Source of the DNA: Glandiceps talaboti
Lineage: Eukaryota > Hemichordata > Enteropneusta > Spengelidae
NCBI RefSeq assembly: GCF_964340395.1
Contig: NC_135563.1
Coordinates: forward strand, 1,420,001 to 1,484,000
Length of the DNA stretch: 64,000 nucleotides
Reading direction: 5' to 3'
Position 1 is the first letter of the stretch, and every line of letters begins with the position of its first letter. Both the position numbers and the translations under genes were made by a program. Shown here one piece after another: positions 14,201-25,337 of this stretch. The notes beneath the pieces were generated by a model, which was not told where the DNA came from, ran no database searches, and saw only the letters and a list, made by a program, of their open reading frames with translations.

Positions 14201-14903
14201 AATATTGCTTGTAATAGTCAGTGAGACTATGGTACACCAGTGTAAAGATTGCCTGTTATAGTCAGTGAGACTATGGTACACTGGTGTAAAGATTGCGTGT
14301 TATAGTCAGTGAGACTATTCAGGTACACAGGTGTAAAGATTGCCTGTTATAGTCAGTGAGACTATTCAGGTACACAGGTGTAAAGATTGCCTGTTATAGT
14401 CAGTGAGACTATGGTACACTGGTGTAAAGATTGCCTGTTATAGTCAGTGAGACTATGGTACACAGGTGTAAAGATTGCCTGTTATAGTCAGTGAGACTAT
14501 TCAGATACACAGGTGTAAAGATTGCCTGTTATAGTCAGTGAGACTATGGTACACAGGTGTAAAGATTGCCTGTTATAGTCAGTGAGACTATGGTACACTG
14601 GTGTAAAGATTGCCTGTAATAGTCAGTGAGACTATGGTACACAGGTGTAAAGATTGCCTGTTATAGTCAGTGAGACTATTCAGATACACAGGTGTAAAGA
14701 TTGCCTGTAATAGTCAGTGAGACTATGGTACACTGGTGTAAAGATTACCTGTTATAGTCAGTGAGACTATTCAGGTACACTGGTGTAAAGATTGCCTGTA
14801 ATAGTCAGTGAGACTATGGTACACCAGTGTAAAGATTGCCTGTTATAGTCAGTGAGACTATTTAGGTACACCGGTATAAATATTGCCTTTTATAGTAAGT
14901 GAG
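5209..14903. repeat. 9.7-kb minisatellite of 44/47-bp units, roughly 215 copies
   Basis: Units occur in two lengths. The 47-bp form reads GACTATTCAGG where the 44-bp form reads GACTATGG, a clean loss of TCA. Each unit has two adjacent dyads: ATAGTC-AGTGA-GACTAT, and TACAC-NN-GTGTA followed by AAGATTG. The central NN is CG, TG, CA or AG in most copies; rarer forms include TACATCGGTGTA, TACACAGATGTA, TACACAAATGTA and TACACTCGTGTA. Secondary variation is CCTGTTATAGTC against CCTGTAATAGTC or CCTGTTATTGTC. Larger blocks of units are duplicated inside the array. The array starts at the GATA microsatellite and ends in degenerate copies at about 14870-14903. Confidence 0.97.
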
Positions 14904-15565
14904 GTGCAGTGTATAACCAGGATAATACGTGTAAATACCGCTGAGTAAATAAAATCAATTTCTGTCATATGATTATGTTCTATAATTCTTCATCAAATGA
15001 TGACATATCACTAGACATGGCTTTAAATTGTGTATTGAATCGTGTATAAGTATATTTATATATCAACCGTTAAAGTGCAGCTGTTCACATATATATTGAC
15101 CATAATTGGATGATCAGGTTCCCATCGTTACAACGTGCTCTTTATTATTCTTGATTTTCAAATAATTGAGTGGAGTTAGATGAAATGAAATGTATATGTG
15201 GTCCATTGTTGTTTGCATGGCAGTACGCAGGCCGTGCCAAACATGACAAATAAATCAACCTCATACTCAAATATGGGGCTATATTTCACTATAACAAATG
15301 CATTGATTGAAACAACAGTATTTCTTTTACGTTATTATTGTTTGAGGTTTACAATTGCCAGGCTAACTTGTGAACCAATGCCAATACAGTAAACAAATCA
15401 TCTGTCAGAAAATGTTAATTATTTTTAAAAATGGTTGATGTTTGAATAATTTGCCCACTAATAAAGATATAAGATACAAGAAAACTTTACTATCTCATAA
15501 GAGAATTTACGGTGACGTGGTTCCATATATCTAACATATATTTAAATAATAAATGAAGATACAAT
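14904..15565. other. Unique AT-rich spacer
   Basis: No recognisable gene. A 64-codon plus-strand frame (15198-15392) has no protein features I can name and is probably chance. Confidence 0.55.
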
Positions 15566-15566
15566 A

Positions 15567-15630
<64 letters not shown>

Positions 15631-15697
15631 GTTATTAGTATTATTACTATTATTATTATTATTATTATTACTATCATCATCATCATCATCATCATCA

Positions 15698-15763
<66 letters not shown>
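15566..15763. repeat. ATT trinucleotide microsatellite with an ATC patch
   Basis: About 198 bp of ATT repeats with a short internal ATC block at about 15673-15700. The resulting poly-isoleucine frame is an artefact. Confidence 0.97.
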
Positions 15764-18106
15764 GACTTTATTTAATCTCGATAGACTGTTGATCCAGTGG
15801 CTCTTCTCACACAGTATATAAACCATATACGCACGGTTTATGTCTTGAAAAAAAACGAACTTTAAAAAACTCCCAAATACACACTTAAATACTAAACTAC
15901 CCGAAATTTGCCATTGTCCATACACTGTGTATACCGAGCTTAATGTACTATGGTCGGTGTATCGCTCTCCTTGACTGGCTGGGTCAGACAAAAATAGGTA
16001 AACTCGCTGTCATAAATCGATTTATAAATCCATACGATCACTGCGACAATTAAAGCAGTCCCTTTACAGACCATTTTCCTTCAGATGTAGGCTAAAACAA
16101 CAGTGAATGCCAGACAGTCAAAGGTATGCCAACCCATATTCGTAAGTGCGTACACCCACAAGTACTCACTACACTAGTTTAGAACACTCTTTTACCTGCA
16201 CACTAAAGTGCACACTAAAAAGAGCAATTTTCAACCTTAAGGAACGGACAGTTGGTAGACGTTTTCAAAATGGTTGATATTGATGACCATAATAAGACCA
16301 ATTGAACAGTCCACTGAAAACACAAGCTAATTGTGACGTACAGACCTGCAATAGCCCACCACAGATAGTATACATTGTAAGACTTATAGGAGTGATCATA
16401 TCGTAAGAAAATGTAATGCATTCAGAAATGAGGTCCGCTGCTTCATGTATATCGTCATTTCATTCAAGAACAAATTCCACTTTGTGCTCTCAAAACAGCT
16501 TTACAATCGTTCTTCACTATTCGATGACCACATTATCAATTCTCTTTCATTTTTTTCAGTCTAATTTTGGATATGTGTGTAGGAAGCAGATTTAAGGTGT
16601 TATGTTGAATGTTGAATTCTGTGACTGGAAAAGTAGGATCTTTTATAATTCATAGCACTCAAATAATAAATGAACATTTTATTAAACACATCAATATTTA
16701 AAGTAAACATCATGCAGCTGCCAATAGAGAGGAAAATGTTCTAGAAATTCAATTTAATCGAGGTACAAAATGTACAATCACGTGATATCCTAGCTGATCA
16801 AATCTCATTACACATTGTATTTTAGCAAATGTAAGCTTACCTTTCGATAACAAGTAGACTAGTTGAAAGCAACCATTCTGTATACCAGTTATACCGTTCA
16901 TTCTTCCACAATATATTATTTCAATACATTAATTATGCAATGAACTAAACACCACATTTGCCAATTCTAACATGAACGCAGGTACGTCATTTCAATTGGA
17001 ATTAACAAAATATCTCATCAGGATGACGTAAGAGATGCAATGCCCAATAATTGCTTGTGATGGCTTAATCAGACAGAATATTGATTTATACAGATGGAAT
17101 AATTTCTGCACTTCGTAGATTATTTAATGTTGTGCTCTCCATAGGCGATGGTAGAAGTAAATGTGAGAAAGACGATAATTTGATTACGAGTACAATTTAT
17201 GTGGGAATTGAAACAGGTGGTTCGGCAGTCTACTTGCTCTCTATATATTACTTAAATTAGAATTAACAACGTCTGAGTAATTCGCACCCATAAAAATCCA
17301 AATAAGATGATAAATAGTACGTACGTGGTGTTGGCATGTTGTATCAAACCCAGTTGTAAAAATTCATACCAATATTATTTACATACTTGGTGTTCATCAA
17401 GGTCATGGGTTCCCGAAATCTGAAATGGGTAACCCGGACACGGAATTAGATCTATATATTAAAGGGTACAAATCTACGAAAGCCTATACATAAACATATT
17501 CTGTATAAGCTCAACAATCAACATTTAAAGCCAGCCAGCTGACATTACTCATTTTTTATCTGATTCTTACGTTACGGTTTGTTGATGGAGGTAGTTATGT
17601 CATGTACATGTACATGCATTTGCATTGGGATAGTTCGTGTGTTTAAAATAGGACATCCCAACAGTAGAACAAGTTTTTCGCTAACTCCTCTCAGCTGGTG
17701 GAATTGATCAATGAAATTTTCCATGTTGGTCCGTCAACTCATTCTTCCCAGAACGCTTGCTATATGAATACGTATTTCAGATTTTTGGAAGCACACATCG
17801 ACTTATCTTACCTTGGCGAGTATCACTCAAACTTTTCGCCATGTTGAAAACACAATGGAGGCTGGGAAAATCAGGACTTTCGTCTTCGTAGCTACTTTTA
17901 AGTAGATTTTATCCGCAAATAACCTCCTTGTACCTGGTACTATGTAGAATTTCATCGCAACTTGTATTTTTTACCCGTTACCGTATCAATCGAGCTCTTA
18001 ACTAATATTTCTTACCTATCCCTAAATACACTTAAAACTATAGAATAATCTTCCGTAATGTCCATATCTCCACACAGTCAAGTTACAAGGAATTGCACCA
18101 TTTAAT
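15764..18106. other. Anonymous AT-rich DNA
   Basis: About 2.3 kb without a supported gene. Short frames at 15761-15991 and 16215-16421 on the minus strand show no family motif and no clear exon boundaries. Confidence 0.55.
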
Positions 18107-18200
18107 CACACACACACACACACACACACACAGAGAGAGACAGACAGATAGACAGACAGACAGACAGACAGACACACACACACACACATACATACATACA

Positions 18201-18232
<32 letters not shown>

Positions 18233-18293
18233 AACATACAGACAGACAGACAGACAGACAGACACACAGACATGTACAGACAGACACAGACAG
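18107..18293. repeat. Compound microsatellite CA / GACA / CATA / GACA
   Basis: Runs of CA, then GACA, CA, CATA and GACA again make up 187 bp. All overlapping frames on the minus strand (C-V-C-V and Y-V-C-M patterns) are products of the microsatellite. Confidence 0.97.
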
Positions 18294-18589
18294 CATAATT
18301 GCAATGTTTAAATGTGTGTATAATTGTCAAGTACACTGTATTTTTTAGGATGTAATAACTTTGACGATGACCTTGAGGCTTCGGATATCATAATCCTGTG
18401 ATACAAAAAATGACACCTATGCCTACCAAGCTTATAATATATATCCAGACACTATCAGTTGCACATGGCATTCGACTGATTTGCTTGTTATAGGCAGTTG
18501 ACTAAAGTTAACAAACTACTCTTACAAAGCAGAAAGTACCTTTGAGGCTAACTTCTTATTACCACTTTGTTAGGGAATCGTAAGTAATT

Positions 18590-19310
18590 ACAAGGGCGGG
18601 GAGGGCATGGGAATTAAGGGGGTCACTTTACGAATCGGGTCACATTTTACTTTGACTCATTTTTTAAATCTAATTTTGCATAATTGTTTGTTTTGTTTTT
18701 TGGCATGATCCCAACCCTGCCACCGGTTCCAAATCATACTTCCAACAATTCCCATCACTGCCACCATTGTAACATATCAGTGAAATGTAGAGAATTAACT
18801 GTTAGTTGTGGTGTGAGGAGAGTAGTGAGTCTCACAGTAGTAAAGGGGAACAGCTAGGCAAGATATTGGGGATGATATGGTCGAGTGGAGATCTTGACAT
18901 TGGTCCTGAGGTTGAGGTTGTCAGTTGAGCGCTCATCTAGTCTGAGAACTGGCCCTCAGCTCAGCCAATTAGATCCAAACACAGGCATTGTCTTAATACA
19001 AACACAACCTCACTATGATGGTAATAGTGGGAAACAACAAACGCCTTTAACAAGTATACATGTGGTGACATGTGGTGGCATCTTACTACAGAAAAATTAC
19101 CTGCCTCTAATGGATTCTAAACCAGGACCCCGTGACTACTAATCTTGAGCTCTAAGAACTACACCACATGGAGGTGGTATTAAACATGTCTTTCATTGAA
19201 ATATTTGAACAAGGGAGGGTTATATTTTAGAGAAAGGAAATTGGGGGAAGGTAACTTTTTAGCGCAACGGGCTTGAAAATCCCACGGCTCTCCACTTGTA
19301 ATTACTGATA
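18590..19310 (-). repeat. Dispersed repeat, copy 1, with tRNA-like internal segment
   Basis: This stretch matches 54060-54840 in the same orientation along nearly its whole length. Shared anchors include TTTTGGCATGATCCCA, GCCACCATTGTAA, TTAACTGTTAGTTGTGGT, TCTCACAGTAGTAAAGG, GGCAAGATATTGGGGAT and TTCATTGAAATATTTGAACA. Between the last two lies a tRNA-like segment read on the minus strand. The copies are diverged by substitutions and small indels. It is best explained as an old interspersed repeat, possibly a SINE or a composite carrying one. Strand is given by the tRNA-like part. Confidence 0.8.
19105..19175 (-). repeat. tRNA-derived segment (tRNA-Thr-like) in dispersed repeat copy 1
   Basis: Read on the minus strand, an A-box-like block TGGTGTAGTTCTTAGAGC (19149-19166) is followed by a loop-like TTAGTAG and a B-box-like GGTTTAGAATCC (19112-19123). 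Spacing fits a tRNA. The B box has lost the invariant CG, so it is a decayed copy, not a working tRNA gene. The partner copy at 54603-54667 is better preserved. Confidence 0.65.
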
Positions 19311-21953
19311 GATATGAAGGCTTCCTTTCCGTTATCCCTTTCATAACCCATGCCTTGAAACAGAGGATAATTTTATCACTTTTTTAGTTTCATGTTTACA
19401 CAACGTATGTGAATGTGAACAATACCACGCCACAGCCTCTATCATTTCATTTAAAGTAACACATTTGTACAAACCCGTATTCGTAGATAATTGCTAGTGA
19501 CGGCATATGAATAATTATACAAGTTTGTTAGATTGATTGACAATCGTTATATGGCCTAGCGTAAGACGGTTACCTACAAGGAAAATATTGCGAAACGAGC
19601 TGAAAATAGCAAGTTCCCACCAGGCAAAAAGATTGTCGTCTTTCACCTGTAAAATGGTCACGTCTCTCGTATTTATCGCATCGTTAACGTTTACGTCCAT
19701 AAAATACGTAGGGGAGGTTAACATACCTAGCGGTAAAAAACCAAATCGATGAATGCCAAGTATTCAATACTCTACTTCATATTATTTTCTTTTATTTTCA
19801 GACTAAGTACATTCAATCTACGCAATATCACATCGGCTACATCAATAAACGCAACGAGTGTTAACGGAGATTGAGCGGGTTACCTATGGACACTTAATAG
19901 GGAGTCCTGTCACCTTTATTTAAGTATTGTGAGCTACGTGATTAAACTGTTAATTGGCAAAATCACTTTAACCAGTGAATACAATGTATGAGGTACGATA
20001 TATCGACGATCTCACTTTCTGCTCTCTCGGAACGATACGATTTGTTTTCCAAGTCTATAGAAATTAAATCGTCAGAAAATAAAAAGTAAATTGTAAAACG
20101 TGGTCTAAATCAGATGTCAACACAAACAATTAGTAGTAACATGAGGGAGAGACCGTCACGGTATTGTTACAATCACCCTTTCTGGAACAGAGGGGAGCTG
20201 AGGAGGGGCCTGATCAGAACAAGTGGACAAAACAAAATGAATTACCCTAGAAAAGTACGATGTACTGATTTGTGAAAAGCAGTGTTCAAGTGAAAAAGAC
20301 GCTGTAAACGCTTTTAGACAGCAGAGTGGACACCTTATGACATTATCTACTTCTAGAAAAGCTATTTCTCTTCAATCTTTACAAGTTGTCAACAATATCG
20401 CACTGTCAGAATAATTAGAACCCTTATGGATGAGTATGTTAAAATTGAATTATATGAAGTGATCGTATACTTGTCTCTGGATATTTATACTGCAATGTCA
20501 GTATAAGAAAGGTACATGTTTGCCATCAACCATCAACCTTTTTAGTTGCTCTCTAAAAGCAGAAACTCGTCCGTAAGCAGGTGTGACAATACTGCAGGTA
20601 GCTGAGCACTAGCAAGCGCACTTTAAGACCTGACAAATCAAATTACTTTTCATGTTAAGCAATTTTTACTTACCGTCATAAAATAAATATGTAATTTGTC
20701 ATTATTTCAACAACAACAACACACAGTGAGTTTTGGTTTCACCAAAGCATCTATGTAGCATCACTATCGCAGATTAGTTATGCTGGCCAATGTGATGATA
20801 ACGCCGCCATCTTAGATTTCTTGGGTGGCGAAGCGTACAACGTCAAGACTCGTCTACGTACACCCGCTAATGTTAGAGTCTTTTACTGTACTTTATATTG
20901 ATTCGACGTTTTCGGTTGAACGGTATTATGTCGACTGACATCTGAACGCACGGCAAAAATTTAACATACTTTACGTGATTTAAACAGACACTATAGATTT
21001 CAGAAGTACCACGCTGAATGCCAACACTCAAAAAAAGTTATGAATAATTTGTACCGGACTGATTTAGCGAGCAAAAGGTCAAACAAACAAACAAACAGAC
21101 AAACAAACAAACAAACGTAATCTTCACTAAACTCTCGAGATAGTATTAGTAAAGGAATTTCATAAGGTAATATACTCTGAATGGATACCAGTCTTGAGAA
21201 TGCAGAGCAATCAGGCTATAAAAAAAATCCAAACTGCTATTTCGAATATTGCCCTCAAGGCATGGAAGTTTGAGCGGCTGTATGTATATTCACTTAGAAT
21301 CCCAATCATCGATCACATTTGAAATCATCTTTTCATCAAAATGTCAACTGTAATGAAATTTCTATATCATTAATATCGATGTTTTATTAGATGGATATGC
21401 CTGACAGAGCAAGGTTAACAGAGGTCTCCGCTACAAGGAAATTGATATGAGTTGAATTTATGATCATCGAATTGATAAAGACGGCTACCTTCCATTGCTT
21501 TTTTCCCCATCTGAATTATGAGGACACTATTTTTTTGGTTTGTGAACTATTCTTTCTCAGCTGATATAACAACGTATTTACGTTGTTATATTTTAGTACA
21601 TACAATCAAGCACATTAATCACACCACAGCTGTGTCCCATTCTCGCAAACCAGAGCTGTTATTTGTTCCGCGACTCTGCGAAATAACGAGACGGCGCGTT
21701 TTGGACGTTACCGTAAAAGAGGCCGTAGTTTGCGACGATGCTGTGTCCTAACTGGTTTCCTTCTAGATATATTTTAACGGATATTATGCATGAACATTTT
21801 GTTCACTGACTTTAGTCGAAATTATGTTACATTGACTTTATAAACTTAAGTCTACTGTTCCTGTCTTTGCAAGCGGCGTAAGATTTATTGAAAGTTTTCT
21901 GCCAAAGTCAGCAATGCCCAAAACAAATAAACCGATGGGTAAATTAAATTAAC
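19311..21953. other. Anonymous DNA, no gene recognised
   Basis: Opposing short frames at 19515-19752 are mirror images of each other and carry no motif. A CGCCGCCATCTT stretch near 20802-20813 resembles a YY1/promoter-type site, but no coding exon follows on either strand. An A-rich CAAA repeat sits near 21081-21116. Confidence 0.5.
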
Positions 21954-22307
21954 TTAAAGTGGCCATATGGATGAGAATTTGGTATTTATTTTGGATTTTT
22001 ATTTGATAAAACAGCTTCACCATGTTTTTCTACTTGAAAAAATAATGCAAAATAACATATACCAAGTCCATGTTCATAACTCAATACATTGCAAAAAGAT
22101 GCACAAAGTGTAAAAAGTTTGTTATTGTACGTACAATAACAAACATTTTACACATTGTTTAATGTTTTGCCGTTTATTGAGATGTGAACATGGACTTGGT
22201 ATATGTTATTTTGCATTATTTTTTCAAGTAGAAAAACATGGTGAAGCTGTTTTATCAAATAAAAATCCAAAATAAATACCAAATTCTCATCCATATGGCC
22301 ACTTTAA
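21954..22307. mobile_element. 354-bp spacer-less palindrome with TTAA ends (MITE-like)
   Basis: The two halves are reverse complements about a centre between 22130 and 22131 (GTTATTGTAC/GTACAATAAC). By eye the outer 123 bp of each arm (21954-22076 and 22185-22307) are identical. The inner 54 bp align without gaps and with about 12 mismatches. Both ends are TTAA followed by AGTGGCCATATGG. TTAA ends suggest a piggyBac-type target site, but the tips do not begin with the CCC usual in that superfamily. There is no coding capacity. A transcript would fold into a long hairpin. Confidence 0.85.
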
Positions 22308-22535
22308 AGGTAAAACAACTAATTTCCTTTAAGGTTTTATCGTGTATTTTGTTCGTTTTTAACATGTAGATATATGCACGTTATGAAGCGTAATATACGC
22401 TTTGAAAAGGGTGCAAAAGTTGTAGATAATATAGTTATAAAAATAACGAAATACAGCCTAGGTTATTTAGACAATATCTAAGTGAACAACCTATTTTTTT
22501 TATAATGTTCGATATTTAACCCTACCTGACGTTAC
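22308..22535. other. Short unique spacer
   Basis: AT-rich DNA between the palindrome and a candidate exon on the minus strand. Nothing else is seen. Confidence 0.5.
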
Positions 22536-22730
22536 CTGGAGGAGGTAAACATTTAACATCGATCGTTCTAAACATATCTCTGTCACAAACAGTCGACTTT
22601 GTACACGTGTTCAAATCTGGCATAGAAATAACACAATAAAGAGTACATTTGGAATTTTTGAATGTGGAAAAAATCGCCAGAACATGATTGTATGTGCCAT
22701 CAACGCAACATTTGTTCCCAAACATGGGCA
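22536..22730 (-). CDS. Candidate internal exon, cysteine-rich, phase 1-1 (hypothetical)
   Basis: On the minus strand a pyrimidine-rich stretch ending TTATTCAAG could act as splice acceptor just above 22730. The frame runs 195 bp to CCTCCAG followed by GTAACG, a good donor; a second donor, CAG before GTAGGG, lies 10 bp on. If spliced this way the exon is symmetrical, phase 1-1, the type typical of shuffled extracellular modules. It would encode about 64 residues with seven cysteines, including KCC, SKCTLYC, NTC, TVC and VKC. Spacing of SKCTLYC loosely recalls PAN/apple-type domains, but that is only an impression. No neighbouring exon was identified. It could be a chance frame. Confidence 0.28.
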
Positions 22731-23834
22731 CTTGAATAAAAGTAACAGTTTGGAGTTCAGATTTATATTGATATCATTATTGTATGGTTAGGAATATTAG
22801 GTTAATAAGTTAAACTTAACTATCGATATCAATGGGTTGTGGTTTTTTTTAAAATTTATATCATGAATTCTTATTAGTAAGTACCATTGCAGTATACCAT
22901 ATAATGTGAACGCAGATTGCCAACATTCCTAATGAGACCTGAGAATTCAACATAGATGTACACGTCTGACTCGCTTATGGAAGCATCTTGTTTCTATTCT
23001 GTCTGCATTCCCATGTCACATTATTACCTATAATTACGGTATTTGAAGGATATTGGCCTTCAAAGACCCAGGTCACTTACATTCATGTGCATCATTTCAA
23101 AGACGGATTCTTTTGACATCAATGCAACTGGAATGTATTGAAATTACGTTAGATAATGTGCCACTCTAATGTACACTTGTCTAACGCAGTCATACACAAC
23201 GGAAATCGTTTTCCTTGGGGAATTCATTTGGCTTATTCTTTCAAACATTAACCGAAGCAGGGTGCTAATAATCTGGCTGCATTTCGCATAACGTTGATCA
23301 ACTAGCCGTGAGTAATTATCCAAGTGTAGTTTATCAAAACCAATAAATCCACCAACGTTTCCTGGCTTTGATGGCAAACGGACAAGAAAACGGAAGAAGC
23401 TACGAAATCAATACATTTAAAGGCTATGCAAATGAACATATAACTTCCCCTGAAGGAATATACAATTGCTGATCCTTGGTTTTCAGTTTTGAAATCGTAT
23501 TTTGTGTTTTGTTTAGGATTTGTCCTACATTCATTGCTAAATGTTACATATAGTAATACATTTATCTGTTTATAGTTTTATATGTGTATCTGCATAAATT
23601 ACTCCCCAGTTGCTGCCCTTAAAGTTGTCAAATCGTTTAAAATTGCCATTTTTTCAATATTTAGAAATCAAATTTTGCCGTTGGTATCATATTCTATGCA
23701 CTAAGTCACATTGTTTCTTTATTGACTTGGTTGATATTGATTGCTGGTAAAATAGTAATTTTTAAAAAATATAAAAATTATTTTTTTGTGTACGTACACC
23801 AATGTTTATGGTCGAAAGATGTGTACTTGACGCG
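22731..23834. other. Anonymous DNA between candidate exons
   Basis: A 77-codon minus-strand frame (23144-23377) has balanced amino-acid use but no motif and no convincing exon ends. An A/T-homopolymer-rich stretch lies at 23758-23795. Confidence 0.5.
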
Positions 23835-23842
23835 TGACGTCA
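23835..23842 (+). promoter_or_regulatory. Consensus CRE (TGACGTCA) upstream of a small ORF
   Basis: A full TGACGTCA palindrome lies in GCGTGACGTCACAG, 53 bp before an ATG. A half-site GTGACGTA follows at 23848-23855. This is the classic CREB/ATF site and is CpG-containing in an AT-rich setting, so it may mark a promoter. Function is inferred from sequence only. Confidence 0.45.
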
Positions 23843-23894
23843 CAGTGTGACGTATCATTCGTACATGCGCACAATATTGTTGCTAATAGACAGC

Positions 23895-24089
23895 ATGGCG
23901 TCGAACATGATCAATGTCACAGGTAATGTGGAACTGCTCCATTCCGCTAGTAAAAACAAGTGGGAGCAAAGAAATGAGGGCAAAATCAACATTTTTAGTG
24001 AGATACACCGATGGAATGCAGTCAAAGAAGAAACTGGTCTGACAAAACACGTGGACGTTGCAAGATTGCTGTTAGATTGGCGAGTCTAA
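23895..24089 (+). CDS. Candidate small ORF or first exon, 64 aa (hypothetical)
   Basis: The ATG at 23895 sits in ACAGCATGGCG, a favourable context with G at +4, and follows a CRE cluster. The frame reads 64 residues to a TAA, beginning MASNMINVTG and ending LTKHVDVARLLLDWRV. The last 30 residues (FSEIHRWNAVKEETGLTKH, then a hydrophobic amphipathic run) look like a folded helical segment, unlike random AT-rich translation. I do not recognise the family with certainty. A splice donor-like ACAG/GTAATG occurs inside the frame at 23932/23933, so translation could instead splice out after about 12 codons. An in-frame upstream start at 23847 would need a non-ATG codon. Confidence 0.35.
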   Translation: MASNMINVTGNVELLHSASKNKWEQRNEGKINIFSEIHRWNAVKEETGLTKHVDVARLLLDWRV

Positions 24090-25337
24090 AATCGGTAAAT
24101 GATAACATGATAACAGTACCGTATTAGTACTATTAGTAGTATTTTTAAGTAGTGACTTTGTGCGATCACAGAACTAAAGTATTGTTCACTCTTCAATATG
24201 TATTTGCCTATAAACACGTCTATATTATCGACATTTTACTGTATTCTGATAAAAAATACTCCACGGCATATCTGGAGAACCTTGTCCCTGTGAACACCGG
24301 CCCCACCATGTCACGACGACTAATTTTAAAATCATTTAAGATCATTAAGCTTTTACTTTTAATGAGAAATTTGCATAAATAATGATTTTTCAATAATTAG
24401 TCAATATGATCAAATTCTTGTACAGCTTCTTATAATTAATCTACATCATGTATAATGGCTATAGCACATAATTTTGTATTTCAACTATGTGTGTAGGAAC
24501 AAAAAATTAGTTTTGCCCTTACGCATGACATTCAGTTACATCTGGCTTTGTTTGGCCTAACAACATCCAGGAAACGCTTAGCACCATTTCAAATGAAGAA
24601 ATCAATTTTGAGGGAATGATAACCTTTAAAAAGGTGACATATTTCAATAAATATGCCGGGATAATTATACTAGCATTTCCTTTTCAATCTAATACATTGG
24701 GGATGCTATGTTAGGTATTATGGACGTGGGCAGCAATTACCTGCATGCAACTGTACAATCCCTCCGGATCAGATATGTACAGCTGTTCTCCTCATCATGT
24801 CCGTACGATGTCACTGCTTTTACAATCAGAACTATCAAATTGATTTCTCTTACCTTCACTTCATGATGTAACCTAATTGTAAACGGTATTATCAAGTATT
24901 TAGAATACACAAAGTTTGTAATGTAATGAGGACTTAAGATATCCTGTCTAAAATTAAGGTCGTAAAAGGACAAAACGTCTTCTGAATGTAGAAATGGTGA
25001 ACGTTGGTAGCATATGTCGCGTGATTACATTCAGCTTCTTATGTCGGAAAGAGAAATACCTTCAGTGAATGGAAAAGGCAAACTGTCAATAGTACTGGCT
25101 TGACATAATATTGAACAGCCCCTGTGCGTCGTTTACCTTTAATTCCAAAATGGAATAATTGTTAACACAGTAAGCTAACATTAAATAGTCTACTTGTTCG
25201 CCGGATGCAGACACACAATGTACTACATGATAAGCCATCGTTCATACAGTCTTAGGTGTTGTATGTAAGTTCAGAAGTAAGACGAGGCAGATTCCAACAT
25301 AACGGAGACTATTCAATACGATTTGGAAGAAAAATGG
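24090..25337. other. Anonymous DNA with a short dispersed-repeat fragment
   Basis: No gene is supported. A segment at about 24510-24551 matches the right end of the element at 39118-40410 (see separate entry). The remainder is unremarkable. Confidence 0.5.
24510..24551 (+). repeat. Fragment matching the right end of the element at 39118-40410
   Basis: TTTTGCCCTTACG, GACATTCAGTT and ACATCTGG occur here in the same order and spacing as at about 40371-40409, with a preceding AGGAACAA shared as well. It is a solo end or relic of the same dispersed family. Confidence 0.6.

Noticed and set aside
5209-14903. Regular short repeats that might suggest a CRISPR array
   Set aside because: Units are contiguous with no unique spacers and the DNA is eukaryotic; it is a minisatellite.
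15553-15792. Poly-isoleucine frame
   Set aside because: Product of the ATT microsatellite.
18083-18336. Cys/Val-rich frames resembling a secreted Cys-rich peptide
   Set aside because: They are translations of CA/GACA/CATA repeats.
19515-19752. A pair of ~70-codon frames on opposite strands
   Set aside because: They are mirror frames of the same stretch with no motif or exon signals; at most one could be real and neither is supported.
20802-20813. YY1-like CGCCGCCATCTT, or minus-strand ATGGCGGCG start
   Set aside because: The minus-strand frame stops after ten codons without a donor, and no coding exon follows on either strand.
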